Origin: Fragilaria crotonensis
Taxonomy: Eukaryota; Bacillariophyta; Fragilariophyceae; Fragilariales; Fragilariaceae
Direction of reading: 5' to 3'
Assembly: GCA_022925895.1 (NCBI GenBank)
Contig: JAKSYS010000022.1
Coordinates: 154,963 to 218,962, forward strand
Length of the DNA: 64,000 nucleotides
Both the position numbers and the translations under genes were made by a program. The notes beneath the pieces were generated by a model that ran no database searches, was not told the DNA's origin, and was given only the letters and a program-made list of their open reading frames with translations. Positions 28,414 to 40,410 of the stretch are shown piece after piece (the first letter of the stretch is position 1; every line of letters begins with the position of its first letter).

Positions 28414-30605
28414 ATGTCACAGACCCCGGAAACAAATCAAGGGGCCGAGGAACGTTCCGCTAGGACTCGACCTGCTCCAATGCATCCGTTTCAAACTCCT
28501 ACCGATATGAAGAACGCAATGCACTTAGGGAATGTTGCATCCACTCCTGTCACGGCTACCATGACACCGCCGACACCTTTCTCGGAGTCTCCCCGTGACA
28601 ATCTTTGCGACGAGGGATATTTGGGACAGCACGATACCTATCAAGTAAAACGACTGTTTCGGGAAGAACCTCACCAGCAAGATGACTTGCATCGTATTGA
28701 TTCCTGTAGAGTGAGTCCCCCCACTTCAAGAAGATCCAGACGCCATTCCTTTCCAGTGAGGCGATACTCAAAATCGTCACGTTCCCGATCCATGAAACCT
28801 CATGAATCCTTCGATTTCAGCATCACACCGTCGACCTCATCATATACGGATGCAATCGACGACTCTGCCCCCAGTCGATTTTCCTCGACGCTATTAAAGA
28901 GAGTTCGCTCCTTGTCGTTTGATGACCAGAAAATCAGACTCTCGCATCAAAAATCTCTTATTTTGACGCTGGGTGTGGTTCTCTTGATTTCGATGGGGAT
29001 TATTTTTCGGTCGGATTGCACCATGAATGACGAGCTTTTGCAACAACACGAGCGAACGATTCGTCGCCACCAGCGCCATCACAATGGCCCCATGTCGGCG
29101 GGATTGCGAGGGGACCTGGTCAAAATGGGGGGTGGTCGAACGTTTGCGGAACGCAGTCGATTTCGTCCTCCACATTTTGAGTACGAAACACAACCTAATC
29201 GAACTTTGCAACTGGATCAACGTGATTATCAAATAAGGAAATCTGAAACCACTCCTTTTGGTTCTGATAACGTGTTCTTTCTCGCCGATCGAAAGCACCT
29301 TGCCTTTCGGCCTCCTCCGCCAATTACCAATTCGAGGGTGGACCCCTTTGAGACTCAAGATCGTTTTATGTATCGAGGGGAAAAGGAGACCAAGAAAAGT
29401 GCTACAATGAGTCGTGTCTTTTTCTTTGCAAAGAAACAGACACCTGCTTCTTCGCGACCTTTGCGCCAATTTGGTTCTGATTTCACCGATAACACTCAAT
29501 TTTACGGCGTTCATGATTCGGACGATGAGCGCCTTTCGCACATGGAAATTCGCCAACCTTTGGACGATGGCGAGTGTGTTCCGATGAAGGATTGGCAAAC
29601 TACGTATCATCCCTCATGTAATATGATGCACGAGTTGGGAATGGAACACATGGGCGAATCAACGAAGCCAGACTTTTCGCTCTTTGGAACGAAAGGTTAC
29701 TGGAGACACGCTTGGAAGTTCAATGGAGGTCCGAACGGGCTTGAAACAATCGTCTTGAAGACATTGAAGTACGTGGCTCTAGGTGAATTGATATCGAGTC
29801 TTCGTTTAGTGGTACTCACGCATTTCCTACTTTCAGATTCCAACACAACTTTGATGATGCTCACTTTGAGCATCATCGTGTGGATGCCGTAGCTATGGAG
29901 AGGCTAACCTCCTCACCTCACGTAATTAATATTTTCGGCTTCTGTGGCCATTCTGTGATGACTGAGTTTGCTGATGGAAATCGTCTCGGAGAGTTGGCTG
30001 ATAAGAACAAAAACCCATTGGCGCGTCTGCGGATTGCTCGAGACATTGCTGAAGGCCTCGCTGATGTTCATGGAATCGACGGTGACGGACTGGCGACCTT
30101 TGTTCATTTGGACATTAATCCAGCAAACGTGGTGAGTATTCGTGGTTCTCTCAAATTGAACGACTTCAACATTGGCATTTTGCGGCGGTGGAATGTGACG
30201 TCAAATACGTATTGCGGATTCCCCTCTCAATATCCTAATCCCCAGTGGCGATCACCGGAGGAGGCACGGAACGAGCAGAATTTGACAGAAAAGGTCGATG
30301 TATTCTCCATGGGGCATATCTTCTTTAGGCTTATTTGTGGGCATGAGCCATGGAACAAGTTAGAAATTGGCGGTAAGCCGTCCAAGGAGGATATCAACGC
30401 TAAGGTGCAAAATGGAGTACTTCCCCGCATACCCCAGGAGATTATGACCACAACTGACCCCGAAGTTATGGCTATTCGCGATGTTATGCTGGATTGTTAT
30501 GCATTTGACCCGGCCGCTCGTCCCAGGGCTCGAAGCATCGCCACCCGCCTTCAAAGCGTTCTAGAAATGCTGGAAGGCAGCGACCATGGAGAGACTCGAA
30601 CATGA
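28414..30605 (+). CDS. Transmembrane receptor-like protein kinase
   Basis: Two exons (28414-29768 and 29837-30605) with a 68-bp intron GTACGT...TTTCAG, 707 aa. The N-terminal 180 residues are Ser/Arg-rich and disordered. A transmembrane helix (LILTLGVVLLISMGIIF) is at about 182-200, and the following 230 residues lie on the other side. The kinase domain begins near 430. VLKTLK (about 447) holds the ATP-binding Lys. HLDINPANV (about 541) is the catalytic loop with Asp and Asn. NDFNIG (about 559) replaces DFG but keeps the Asp. RSPEEAR (about 589) corresponds to APE. No GxGxxG loop is clear. This layout occurs in diatom kinases. Substrate and pathway cannot be told. Confidence 0.88.
29769..29836 (+). 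other. Intron of the kinase gene (68 bp)
   Basis: Donor GTACGTGG, acceptor CTACTTTCAG with a pyrimidine-rich tract. Removal joins TTGAA to ATTCC and restores the kinase frame (LKTLKFQHNFDDAHFEHHR). Without splicing a stop follows at 29890. Confidence 0.85.
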
Positions 30606-30616
30606 TTAGCTACTAG

Positions 30617-31940
30617 AGTGTCTAAACGCCCGCTGTCTTTAATTAAAGATAGCCCACTGGTGAAATCTTTAATTAAAGATCGATTTCGTCCTCTACTTAA
30701 CTTCTTCATTTCATCTTTTTAATCAAAATTAAAGCTGCCAATGTACTCTCAATTTAGTCAAACCTCATGGGCCAAACGGGGCATCTTAGTCAGCGACAGT
30801 TCCTGGTTTATGTTTTTGAAAGCAAAACTGGAGCCAATTTTTCCTCAGTTTTTTGGGTCGAAAAATAACACGGTTTCACCGGATGTATAGTATGTGGCCT
30901 ACACAGGCTACATAAATTCAGGTCATTTGAGGCCTCACTTCACGTGTTGAGTTCATCACCTTCCACTTTGATTGAGCCAAAACGCGGATGTACAATTGTC
31001 ATGAAAATGCGTTAAAGAGGAGGTATGTAACGGGGGGTGTTCTCTAATTTTCATCATTCCGTGAGCTGTGACAATGAAATTGAACGAGGTTTTTCGTCGT
31101 CCGTCACTATATCATAAACATCTCAATTCTCCATTCTTTCACTGCAAACAGCTTGTCTTGGCCATGCCAGACCAACCTGATGTTGTTGGTGGCTGCATTG
31201 GTTGAAAGTGATGCTTGGTTCATCCCTACTACTTGCTGAGTGCAGTCATTGCTTTGGAAGCACCAAGAAGCAAAAATCACCCCAACGGATGTGGCATTCT
31301 GGTTGAGGACCATGCCACTACTACATTTTTTCTCCTTATCAACAACAATCCTTATTTAGTTGCAAATGTGGTGGAACAAGAAGAAGAGTATTGATGATAG
31401 GTTTGTGAAATAGAATGTGACATCGTGATGTCACGGCAACTCAATGACGCACGTTCGTGCTTACAGCTAATGCCGTGGCAAGAAGGGCCAGAAGACAGCA
31501 GGTGGAGAGGCAGAATGGCTATTTTGGTTTACAATTTGGTGGCTGGCTGAACAAGATGGTACACTTCCCATTAGTCTTCACCAGGGCTGATGCTGAACCT
31601 GCAAGTGTTTTCATGCATGGTGCTCTCGTGTTGCAAAGGTACTTTGGGGTGCACCTTCATAACATGGATTTACCACACCAAAAACGAAAGTTAAGCTTTT
31701 CTGCCCACCTAGAGTACTGGCACAGTGAATAATGAATAGATTCAAAGTGTTACTTTATAAGTCTACCACTAGATGTATGATGATATCAATGACGGCAATA
31801 GGCCATTGTCAATGTCGAATTTTGTGCAGTTGATGGTATAAAATGTACATCGACCGTCTTGCAAAACGTACGAAAATAGCCATCTTTAAAAAAAGACAGA
31901 ATTGTCGTTAATTAAAGAACCCCCCGGGCGTTTAGACACT
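30617..31940. mobile_element. 1.3-kb TIR element (family R3), complete copy
   Basis: Perfect 16-bp terminal inverted repeats AGTGTCTAAACGCCCG, flanked by a 5-bp duplication ACTAG (30612-30616 and 31941-31945). The palindrome TCTTTAATTAAAGA occurs twice near the left end. A plus-strand frame at 31457-31732 (FPLVFTRADAEPASVF) matches degenerate frames in the copies at 42230, 44370 and 52020, so an ancestral protein fragment is shared by the family. I do not recognise it as a transposase. Superfamily is uncertain. The element lies 11 bp after the kinase stop codon. Confidence 0.7.
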
Positions 31941-32055
31941 ACTAGTGAGCCTTTTAGTTACAGCAATTGGTTTTTGGTTTTTCTCGGAACTTACGTAGAG
32001 ACCCTTAGTTCAATTTGCTCCTCTAACTGGGTTCTGATTTCTGATCTTTTACGTC

Positions 32056-32460
32056 ATAAATAATAAAAAGATTGTCTTGTGTCCGGTAGGATAAAAAATT
32101 CCACAGACATGAAGAACCGGACAAAATAGATGAAGACAACGATGGCGTACATGTATAGGGAACGCTGTGTACCAGTACCGTGCACGCCCCGACCAGACGT
32201 CTTTATCAAAATATGCATACCTGAAATTGGGCTCCCATGGGGCGTTTCCGTCCGCCCCGGATGTACGTCCGGACAAAATCTTGGCGTAGCCCATATACCA
32301 AAATCCAGGCCAGACTTTTGTCGTTTCCTCACGCCGGTTAAATAACATTTTTGTTGGCGGACGAAACTATTTGTACTGATTGCCGTGGGCATGAACGGTT
32401 TGCTCGGCCAGACGATTGTTCCTGACGGAATGAAGCATTTTTCATACTGAAAGGCATGGT
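32056..32460. repeat. R1 repeat, stand-alone copy
   Basis: About 400 bp starting near ATAATAAAAAGATTGTCTTG and ending with the GCATTTTTCATACTGAAAG segment. Related copies are at 41258, 42946, 48895 and 49655. It contains TCCGTCCG and CCGGATGTACGTCCGG palindromic segments. On the minus strand, frames stay open across several copies. Confidence 0.7.
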
Positions 32461-32640
32461 CGTAAAGTTGGTGTCAGACTGATCGTGAAGTTCGTGCCAG
32501 ACAATGTTCATTATTTTTCACAATTGTGTCACGTCGTTTGCAGGACTAGAATTGTTAATTTCCATTAGCGTTGAGTGTTCTATGCATCCTTCTGCCTTGA
32601 ACTGACAACACTATGCACGTTTAATCCGCAAGTGCTGTTA
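32461..32640. other. Spacer before the Helitron coding region
   Basis: No feature is recognised. The 5' end of the Helitron that codes for the Rep-helicase must lie here or further left. I could not fix an A|TC junction. Confidence 0.3.
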
Positions 32641-34193
32641 CAGTCCAGAAACGACGGGCAAGGGGTGATCTGACTGATTCCCCTCCGCCGGAGACTAAGG
32701 AGACTGACAACGAACGACGCCTTCGCTTACGTCGTAATACATTTAGACATGTTAGGCGAGGTGATCCTGTCGGTACAGCTGGGAAGCGACAAGCAAGCTG
32801 TGATTTGTCAGATTCTCCCTCGCCAGAAAATGAGGAGACGGAGTGCGAGCGTGGCCGTCGTCTGAGCCGTATCAGATATAGAAGGACAAGGCATCGCTAC
32901 CGTCTCCTTTCATGTCCTGCTACAGTCGATCCGGCAGGAAGCGACGAGATGGCAGCAGCTGTAAGAGGAAACGGTGATGTAGCTGATGATGAAGTGTAAC
33001 AGAATAACAGTGCAGCTATAATTGAAAACGCACATGGAAAGAGCGATGTGACTGATTCTTCTCCGGCTGATCCGGGAAAAAGAAACGAGACAATAGAAGG
33101 TTGCCATTGCCGACTAGATTGTGAGAGGAAAAGACGTGCTAGACATGCAGATGAAAACAGCAATTTGGCTGATCGCCGTCGTCGCCTTGATCATGAGAGG
33201 AAAAGGCGTGTTAGGAATGCGCAAGGAAACAGCAAATTGATTGATCGCATTTGTCAGCTGGATCGTGAGAGGAAGCAGTGCTGTAGAGAGCGTAATCCCA
33301 ATACAAGTCGTCGTCACGTTAATTTCAAAAAGCGTCTCGAGCGTGCTAAAGTGAAACCAGCTAAGTTATGCAAGTACTGTGATAACAACTTCCTCTTATA
33401 TGCTCATGAAGCAGCTGGATATTGTTGTGGTAAGGGCACATTAACTTCTCTTGACAGTCAATGCTTTGAGATCCCAGAAGAGCTTATGTCCGTGTACACC
33501 AACAAATGGTTTGGACCATGGCCGCGTATGGTTAACAATACGTTGCGATTTTCATCGCCTGGAAGTGTTGTTCGTGGTGCAATGTTTATGCCTCCACAGC
33601 CAGCTCACCTTCGCTGTTGCGGGCAAACCTACACAAGAATTTTGAACGGAGATGTCGCTGGGCCTCTGCGCGCATGGATTCATGATACATCATTGCAACT
33701 ACAAGAATTTGATAATCTTCCGGAAGAGCATCATCCTACTTGCCATATAACACAAGCAACGTCATGGACAGCAACGATTTCGGACTATTCACAGCGGTTC
33801 AATCCCTTTGCATTGTCGTTAATGAGTATGGGGCAAGACAGCGCTATCGAAGCGATTAAGTTTAATTTTACGCATCGTTCGAAGCACACTGAACAGAAAC
33901 GATTGAGTAGTGAGGAACTGGCGTTAGTTCACAGTACAATACATCGGAATGACAATACAGAATTGTTTGCAACAGTTATTCCAAAGCAAAAATCTGAAGC
34001 ATACCGATTGTCGAATAGAATTCACTACCAAAGCGGGTTCTGGGAGACGCTTGCTTATCCTTTGCTTTTTGTTGATTGGCAAATTGGCTGGGTCATTTGC
34101 CAGACGGTACTTCAATCTTCACCAAGTTACATACGAAGAACGGCATTACTCTCTATGAATACACAAAGTATCTACTGCTTCATAGTCCTATAA
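32640..34193 (+). pseudogene. Helitron N-terminal region
   Basis: Frames at 32805-32999 and 33048-34193 contain repeated RLDxERKRRxR units (about 33110-33300) and SDSPSPEN-type repeats, then Cys-rich LCKYCDNNFLLYAHEAAGYCCGKG. The segment AYRLSNRIHYQSGFWETLAYPLLF is typical of the Helitron-like N domain. The frame breaks near 34080: the next residues of the domain are read from the overlapping frame that starts with GHLPDGTS. Confidence 0.8.
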
Positions 34194-35400
34194 TTTCACA
34201 CGCAGGTCGGCTTTGCCAGGCATGGGTGTTGGAACAATATCTTCGTGATCAACATAACACACTTGACTACCTTCGGCGAAACAACACACTATTGAAGAGG
34301 GCTCCAAGAAGTGTTGTTGAAGGTGTACTCTACACGGTCAATATGATAAGGCAAAGAGAAATGGCGATTAACTTACTGTCTGAGGACGAACGAGCTAAGG
34401 TGTCATATCTTGAGGCATTGCCGGAAGACATCAAAGAACGCGTTAACTTTGAATCTCTTATCATCGAAGGTCATGATCATCATCATGAGGATACAAACGA
34501 AACTTTCACAGCAAGCGACTTGACATACCTTCCTGGCTATACGTATTTGCCGTCATGTTATCCTGGTGGACCACGAAGCCAGATGCTGAAGTTTGCTGAT
34601 GCGATGACAACTGCTGCTAAGCTAGGAGGTCCTCATCTGTTTACAACCTTCACAACATTGCCTACTTGGTTGGAATTTTGTGACAGTACCAGTAACACCC
34701 CATACGTGGAAGACAATATGGTTGTAGAAGATCGTGTGTTTATGGAAAAGATGGCTTTGTTCTTGGATGACTTGCGTGCTGGGGTGTTTTTGAAGGGCGG
34801 GAAGCTGTATACATCATCTGTGTTGTCGAGTTTCAATGGCGAGGACATCCTCACGCACATGTTGTACATAGGCTACAAGGTGATAGGTTAACGGCTGATG
34901 AAATCAATCGGATGATAACGACCTCTTACACGCAATGTAAGACACAAAAGGAAACGAAGTTGTTAGAAACGTTCATGACCCATCATTGTAAAGGAGACCT
35001 ATGCTTGAAAGATGAAAAGCCGTGTTGTCTGTTTTACCCAAAAAAGCTTAATGCGACGTATCAGATTGGCGATCATGGGTATCCTTGTACAAACGTCTTA
35101 ATGAAGAGGATTGGCGCATCGTTCCGTGTGTTCTCAACATGATCACAAAGTACAACTGTCATGTTAATGTAAGACGAAGCATTGATGTCATCCATACCAT
35201 GCGTATTTCTGACATTCGATGCTGTTCATTATTCAAAAGACAGAAATCTGTTCGGACGTCTTCATTATTGAATATTTGTTCAAGTATATTTACAAGGGCA
35301 ACGTACGTCTCCAAGTTCAAAATGTCTCAACATTTGTTGATAATGAGATGGACTTCCGAATCCCTAATATTGTGCGGCAACGTGTGAAAGAAGAAATGAA
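34076..35400 (+). pseudogene. Helitron Rep (HUH-type rolling-circle endonuclease), broken
   Basis: The 34076-34891 frame carries GGPRSQMLKFADAMTTAAKL and HLFTTFTTLPTWLEF, typical of the Rep N-part. The HUH motif EFQWRGHPHAHVV is encoded at 34828-34866 but in a shifted frame, so a one-base change near 34825 breaks the gene. CKGDLC and KPCCLFYPK at about 34990-35040 are the usual Cys cluster, then a further shift near 35085 and NMITKYNCHVNV. EYLFKYIYKG at 35263-35292 is the YxxKYxxKG motif with the candidate catalytic Tyr. All key elements exist but not in one frame. Confidence 0.82.
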
Positions 35401-35859
35401 AAAAATTTCACGTTATACGAAAAGAATGAAATCAACCGCTTTGAGCTCATGCACTGCATTCCTGCAACGCAAGCACCATGGAAGTTTCTTGGTTACCGGA
35501 CTTCACAAAATCAACCAGGCATCCACGTCATTGATATTGAACTTCCTGGAAATGAGGTGGTCCATTTTAAGCCAAATAATGTTACCAGCATGGAAGAGAC
35601 GATTTCCAACAAAGTTAGTGCGCAGGACATCTATTGGAACCGCCCAGCAGGAGAAGAATTCAACATGTTGACGTTTGAGAAGGTCTTCGACACCTATGTG
35701 GTTGAACATGTTGAACATGTTGAACGTAGGTCTACCAAGAGCCTTAGGGGCGAAATTTTCATACCACGCAGCGAGGTTCTTCAGCGTAAACAAGACATGC
35801 AGTTGTTTGTGTTTTCAAGACGGAAGACAACATCGTCTTTAACATAAACGATCAACCGG

Positions 35860-37789
35860 ATGAAGTTTTTATCCCCTGCATGCGGTGATTTGTATTGCCT
35901 ACGCATGTTACTTCAACACTACCCGTCACGCTCTTGGGTAGATGCACGGACTGTCAACGGCAATGTTCATGACACGTGTCATGACGCCTGCGTTGCCATG
36001 AGCATCGTATCCAATAACACTGAATTTGATGTGATTATGAAGGAAGCTATCGCAAACCTGTTTGTCTCCGACAAGCTTCGGCGCCTATTCGTAATGGTTC
36101 TCCTCCAAAAGTATGCTCAATCAAAAGCAAATTTCATCAAGTATGCTGTATGCATGTCATTGGATTTGACTACACCCATTTGTCAAGGTAAAACTATGAT
36201 GGCTTTGCTGCACCAGTCCACGTTTTATGATATGCCGTACGACATCCAACAAGATCTGTTACAAGCAATTCATGAAATGTTCGATGAAAACAATCTGGAA
36301 ATGGAAGCTTATGGCCTTCCATTACCAAAAGCACCTGCTGAGGCTGAGCTCGAGCGTGAGAAGACAAAGTACGATATTGACGCCATAACGCGAAGGCTTG
36401 ATAGCGTCGTTCTTAACAGAGAACAAAAAAAGATTGTTAAATACATTTTCAGGCATACGGACAACATCTTCATTGATGCACCGTATGGGCGCGAGAAATC
36501 TTTTCTCCTGGATTACATTCTTGGTCATATTCGAGTTCGGAAGTCTATGATCGCACTTGCATTGGCACCAACAGGAGTAATGGCTATTGCACGTGGAGGG
36601 TTCACGATGCATGGAATTGCTAAGATGGATATTGATCCTGACGATGCCGACCGGTTGCAATATCATGTTCCTGACAATTCTCAACGTGCCGCTCTTATTC
36701 GCGGAGCACATTACCTGATTATTGAAGAAGGCCCAAACGCGCATCGGCGAATATGGGAATCATTAGATTGTGCTTGCAGAGATATAAGAAAAAACAGAAG
36801 CGTTTCGGCGGTCTTCGTGTCATAACGGCAGGTGATTTCCGTCAGATCCCACCAGAGACATTTACAATGCAAGTGTCAAGTCTTGGCCTGTTTTTCGAAA
36901 ATTCACAGTCCTCCGTCTTACACAACCTATTCGAACTGCAAAAGACAAGGAATGGACAAAAGTATGTGATGATTAAGGAAATGGGAAACTTCAACCAGTT
37001 GTACCAGATACAGATGGCCGTTGGACCTCAATAGGTCTGTCAAAATGGGTTGACCTTCCGCAAACCATATGGTGTTATGATGCAGAGACACAATTGCAGG
37101 CAGCGCACGACTGGGTTCACCCGGACGTCAACAACTACGATGCAGTAATTATGTCTGCTTTAGTTACTATGACGAACAAGCAGGTAGACGAACACAACAA
37201 CTACTTCCTAAGCAAAGTTAACGGCGAAAGTTGTGTTATGGAATCATCAGACCAGATTCTGTCGGAGATGCCTACTGACGTCAAATGCATAATCGCAGAT
37301 TTTGCAGATGCAATGACGCATAATAGGATGCCTCCAATCAAGTTACTCCTGAAAGTGAACGGCATCTACTCGTGTATGAGGAGCATTAACTTTGGGCGCA
37401 GCTTAATGAATGATACAATTGTACGCATTGTAAGCATGACAGACAAGTACATCACGGTCTATAACTATACTACCGGACTTGAAGATGACATTCCACGCAT
37501 TTGCTTCAAGCAGAACATCAATTCCAAATCGCCACTGAAAATCTCAAGGCGTCAATTTCCGCTCCGTTCTCGTTACTCGATGACATCAAACATTGTTCAA
37601 GGGAAAACAATTGAACTTATGCTTCTAGACTTGCGGCACGATCCGTTTGCTCATGGCCAACTGCATGTCTCATGCAGCCGAGTACCTCAAGCATCACAGC
37701 TTCGTGTTCTCACTTTCAAGGAATGTATCATAGACAATCGGGCGCGAACGCTAAATGTTGTCGACGAAACATTGTTGAAGCCATCGTAA
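35860..37789 (+). pseudogene. Helitron Pif1-like helicase, broken
   Basis: A 5'-to-3' DNA helicase domain is spread over frames 35860-36825, 36753-37034 and 37094-37789. LNREQKKIVKYIF is the Q-motif region. Walker A is degenerate (APYGREKS at about 36478 instead of GxGGTGKS), and so is Walker B (LIIEEGPNAHR at about 36715 instead of IIDEAxMxHR). Then follow FGGLRVITAGDFRQIPP, and RRQFPLRSRYSMTSNIVQGKTIE with VSCSRVPQASQL, the C-terminal motifs of Pif1-like enzymes. The loss of Walker residues in addition to frameshifts says the protein has been non-functional for some time. Confidence 0.82.
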
Positions 37790-38580
37790 AATTTAAGATC
37801 TGTGCTTCATACACCAGTACTTTTTTCTTGATTTACTTTCCATTAATAACTTTAAAAAATACAGAACCGCCGCCATGATCCTTGCGTGTCCTTGTATGTC
37901 TTTAACTTTTCGATGGGTACCTGCTGCAAGTCCAGTGGAACCAGATAGTACAGAAGGAACGGACAAGCACGCATCGGCGTCATTGAAGGTTATGTTCCAC
38001 CACTTCCACCACATCTCGCAGTTACAGTTCATGAATATGTAGAACCAGGCCTAACAGTTGAAACACAATTGGCCATATGGAACGCATTCCCATTCGTCGA
38101 CTATTTGCCACTTGACGAGACCGGAATCACGTGCTGGAAACAAGAGGACCTTACTATGCTCTCAAAGTACTGCAACAACATCATTAACGTTCATTGTTTG
38201 CGCCCACACCTTTTCAATACACATGGCAATCTACGAGACTTAGCGGAAAGCCGAGGAGACATCCATATCCCACAATCCATCATTTCCAAATTAGCCTCTC
38301 AAGGGGATTTACACCAGCCAATTTTCTTCGCTCTTGATTCATTCAGATGAAAAGCCAGGAAATGGCACTGATCATCACATACTTACTGGAAAAACGTCTC
38401 CGCCTGCCATGGACAATGATGTGCTTAAGGAAAAATAAAATAATCCACTTCGACATAAACGACGCAATCTTCCACCGACACGGGTATTGGTTCTTACAAG
38501 TCCACAAGAGGAAGTTTCCAGGAAACAATCACGTAAGCGACTCAGATCACGACGAGGACGACAACATAGCTTTTTAGAAA
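37790..38580 (+). pseudogene. Helitron downstream coding remnants
   Basis: Short frames at 38069-38350 and 38347-38577 follow the helicase on the same strand with no clear domain. The second ends with a basic/acidic stretch (RKQSRKRLRSRRGRQ in one frame, SDHDEDD in another). They may be the tail of the polyprotein or a separate broken gene. Confidence 0.45.
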
Positions 38581-38839
38581 TGATCAACAGTAAGCAAATG
38601 AATAATATGCAACGTATCTATATACAACCACCGACGTCATGTCCTGACACGATTCGCAAACAACCATAGGCGGTACAGGCAATAAATATGCATTCATTTA
38701 CACATATCTATGTACCTCATGTGATGACATACTGTTTTGCGTTCTCATCGGATTTGACACCAGAAATAGCACTTCACGATTAATGCATTCATTTCCTACA
38801 AGAATGTACCAAAAACAGATGACGCCCTATTCAGTTAAA

Positions 38840-39115
38840 TCCCCCGCAAGTGCGGCAAATCCGCCATTGTCAAGGGATTGACTCTAGTAGCTTAGTTTAA
38901 ATCATCTAGTAGCGGCATGCAACTTTGATCAACTATAAAAGAGTGAGCTTAAGATCTAGAACCACAGTCTTGACCCGACTGGGAGCTTTTCTATCCCATC
39001 GGTAATCCTAGCCAGGCATTCCAAGACCACATGCCTGTGACCCTTATGTCTATCGGTCACTGGCATGCCCTGTAAGCCTGTCGGCATGTCTGAATAACCT
39101 GATCTCACGATAGGA
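38840..39115 (+). repeat. Helitron-type 5' terminal repeat, copy B, with TATA box
   Basis: Homologous to 480-750. It starts TCCCCCGCAAGTGCGG after an A. TATAAAAG at 38934-38941 is a good TATA box, followed by GAGTGAGC, which both copies share. The CCGA/TCGG-closed hairpin at about 38975-39005 corresponds to the CCGG/CCGG hairpin of the other copy. The repeat probably drives the broken gene that follows. Confidence 0.55.
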
Positions 39116-39219
39116 TCCATTCACTACATCTGCAATAAGACCACGACATCATTCATGCAAAAACACACACATATCATAAACAAGGCTTCACGGCTTCACA
39201 CATTTTCCATCAGAAAATG

Positions 39220-40312
39220 TGTGAAGTGACAATGCCGACAATAAGAAAGCAAAACACAGTATCGTTACAACTGTTACTTCAAATACTGAACATCCAGCAG
39301 CAAGTCCTGAACATTTACCTACCAACAGAGCCAATGATGAGCATCTCCCTCCTGTTCCAATAACCCCTGACCGTTCAAATTATGTCTCGGTAATTGTAAA
39401 ACACCCGCGCGATGACACACAAACTGATCAGGAAACGCCTAAAGCCCAACCAATTGTTCACAACACATGGGCCGCTTGGAAAGCTACCCCGAGCTTTCCA
39501 ATTTGAGTCATTATCACGCACATCATATTAGGTGGAGGATAGAACGAAAAGAAAACCGTCATGGATGTTATTGACACCAGTAAACGACTACCAAACTCGG
39601 CGATACATTTGCTGGGATCGTGCCCCCTTGGAAAAAGTTGAATGTATCAATTGGCCAAATCTGCGACATCATCGGATTGCGTGAAATTGCTGCCTTCCCA
39701 AAGGTTACCGCATTCATCAAAAATTACGAGTCTGAGTTTGAATATACCGGAACCCTAACAATCACAAATCAAACTGACTTCAATGCTGAATACACACCAA
39801 GTCCGCCACTAACAGCGTCACTGCTGCATCAGAATGCCGGTGTGGGTCGTGTATGTGGAGTTGTTGAAGTCATCTTGACACCTATCATGGCACTAACCAA
39901 CTCATACGTCCCAGGCCATGAAGATGAGCAGATTCCCAATCTGACATTTGATGTTAAACTGGACGATGATACTACTACAGGAGCATTCATATATGGCGAT
40001 CACGCAACATCTCTTTATGAACAATCAATTGCCGTTCATACCCGCCTACTCTTGATTCGTGCATTTGCAAAGCCAACGGTGATGGTTTGTCTCTTTTGCC
40101 AAAGTCAGCCCCTGACAAACAACCTACGATTATTGTCTTAAGTCCACAACAATCCGCAGCACAGTATGCCGCTATTGAACGTATAGAAACCCTCCCAGAC
40201 GCCAACGCAATTAAAGCAGCACGCTAGCAAGCACTTCAAAAACGTATCCTAGCTCTTCAAGCTGAACTTACTGCTATCATCAAGGAAATGCACTTGTTTA
40301 TCTCAGACTAAT
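39220..40312 (+). pseudogene. Unidentified broken gene after the terminal repeat
   Basis: Frames that appear to belong together: about 39220-39500 (Pro/Thr-rich, no ATG), 39620-40141 (VSIGQICDIIGLREIAAFPKVTAFIKNY...NLTFDVKLDD), and about 40080-40312 in another frame, ending with a helical segment RILALQAELTAIIKEMHLFI. I do not recognise the family. Strand-rich patterns could fit an OB-fold or a coat-like domain, but this is not supported by any motif. Confidence 0.45.
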
Positions 40313-40410
40313 TTTCTATATACAGGTACACCTGCTACATTGACTTCCTTGCATTCTCTAAGTAGGGGATAGCTAAATAGATGTTTTTTACTTTTGTTTA
40401 ACATTGTTGG

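Larger units (their letters stand above)
32640..38580 (+). mobile_element. Decayed autonomous Helitron coding region
   Basis: Pieces of a Rep-helicase polyprotein lie in order on the plus strand: Arg-rich N-terminus with zinc-like Cys, Helitron-like N domain, rolling-circle Rep, then a Pif1-like helicase. At least five frame changes separate them. Exact element ends are unresolved. The TC-initiated repeat at 38840 may belong to a second, adjacent element. Confidence 0.85.
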
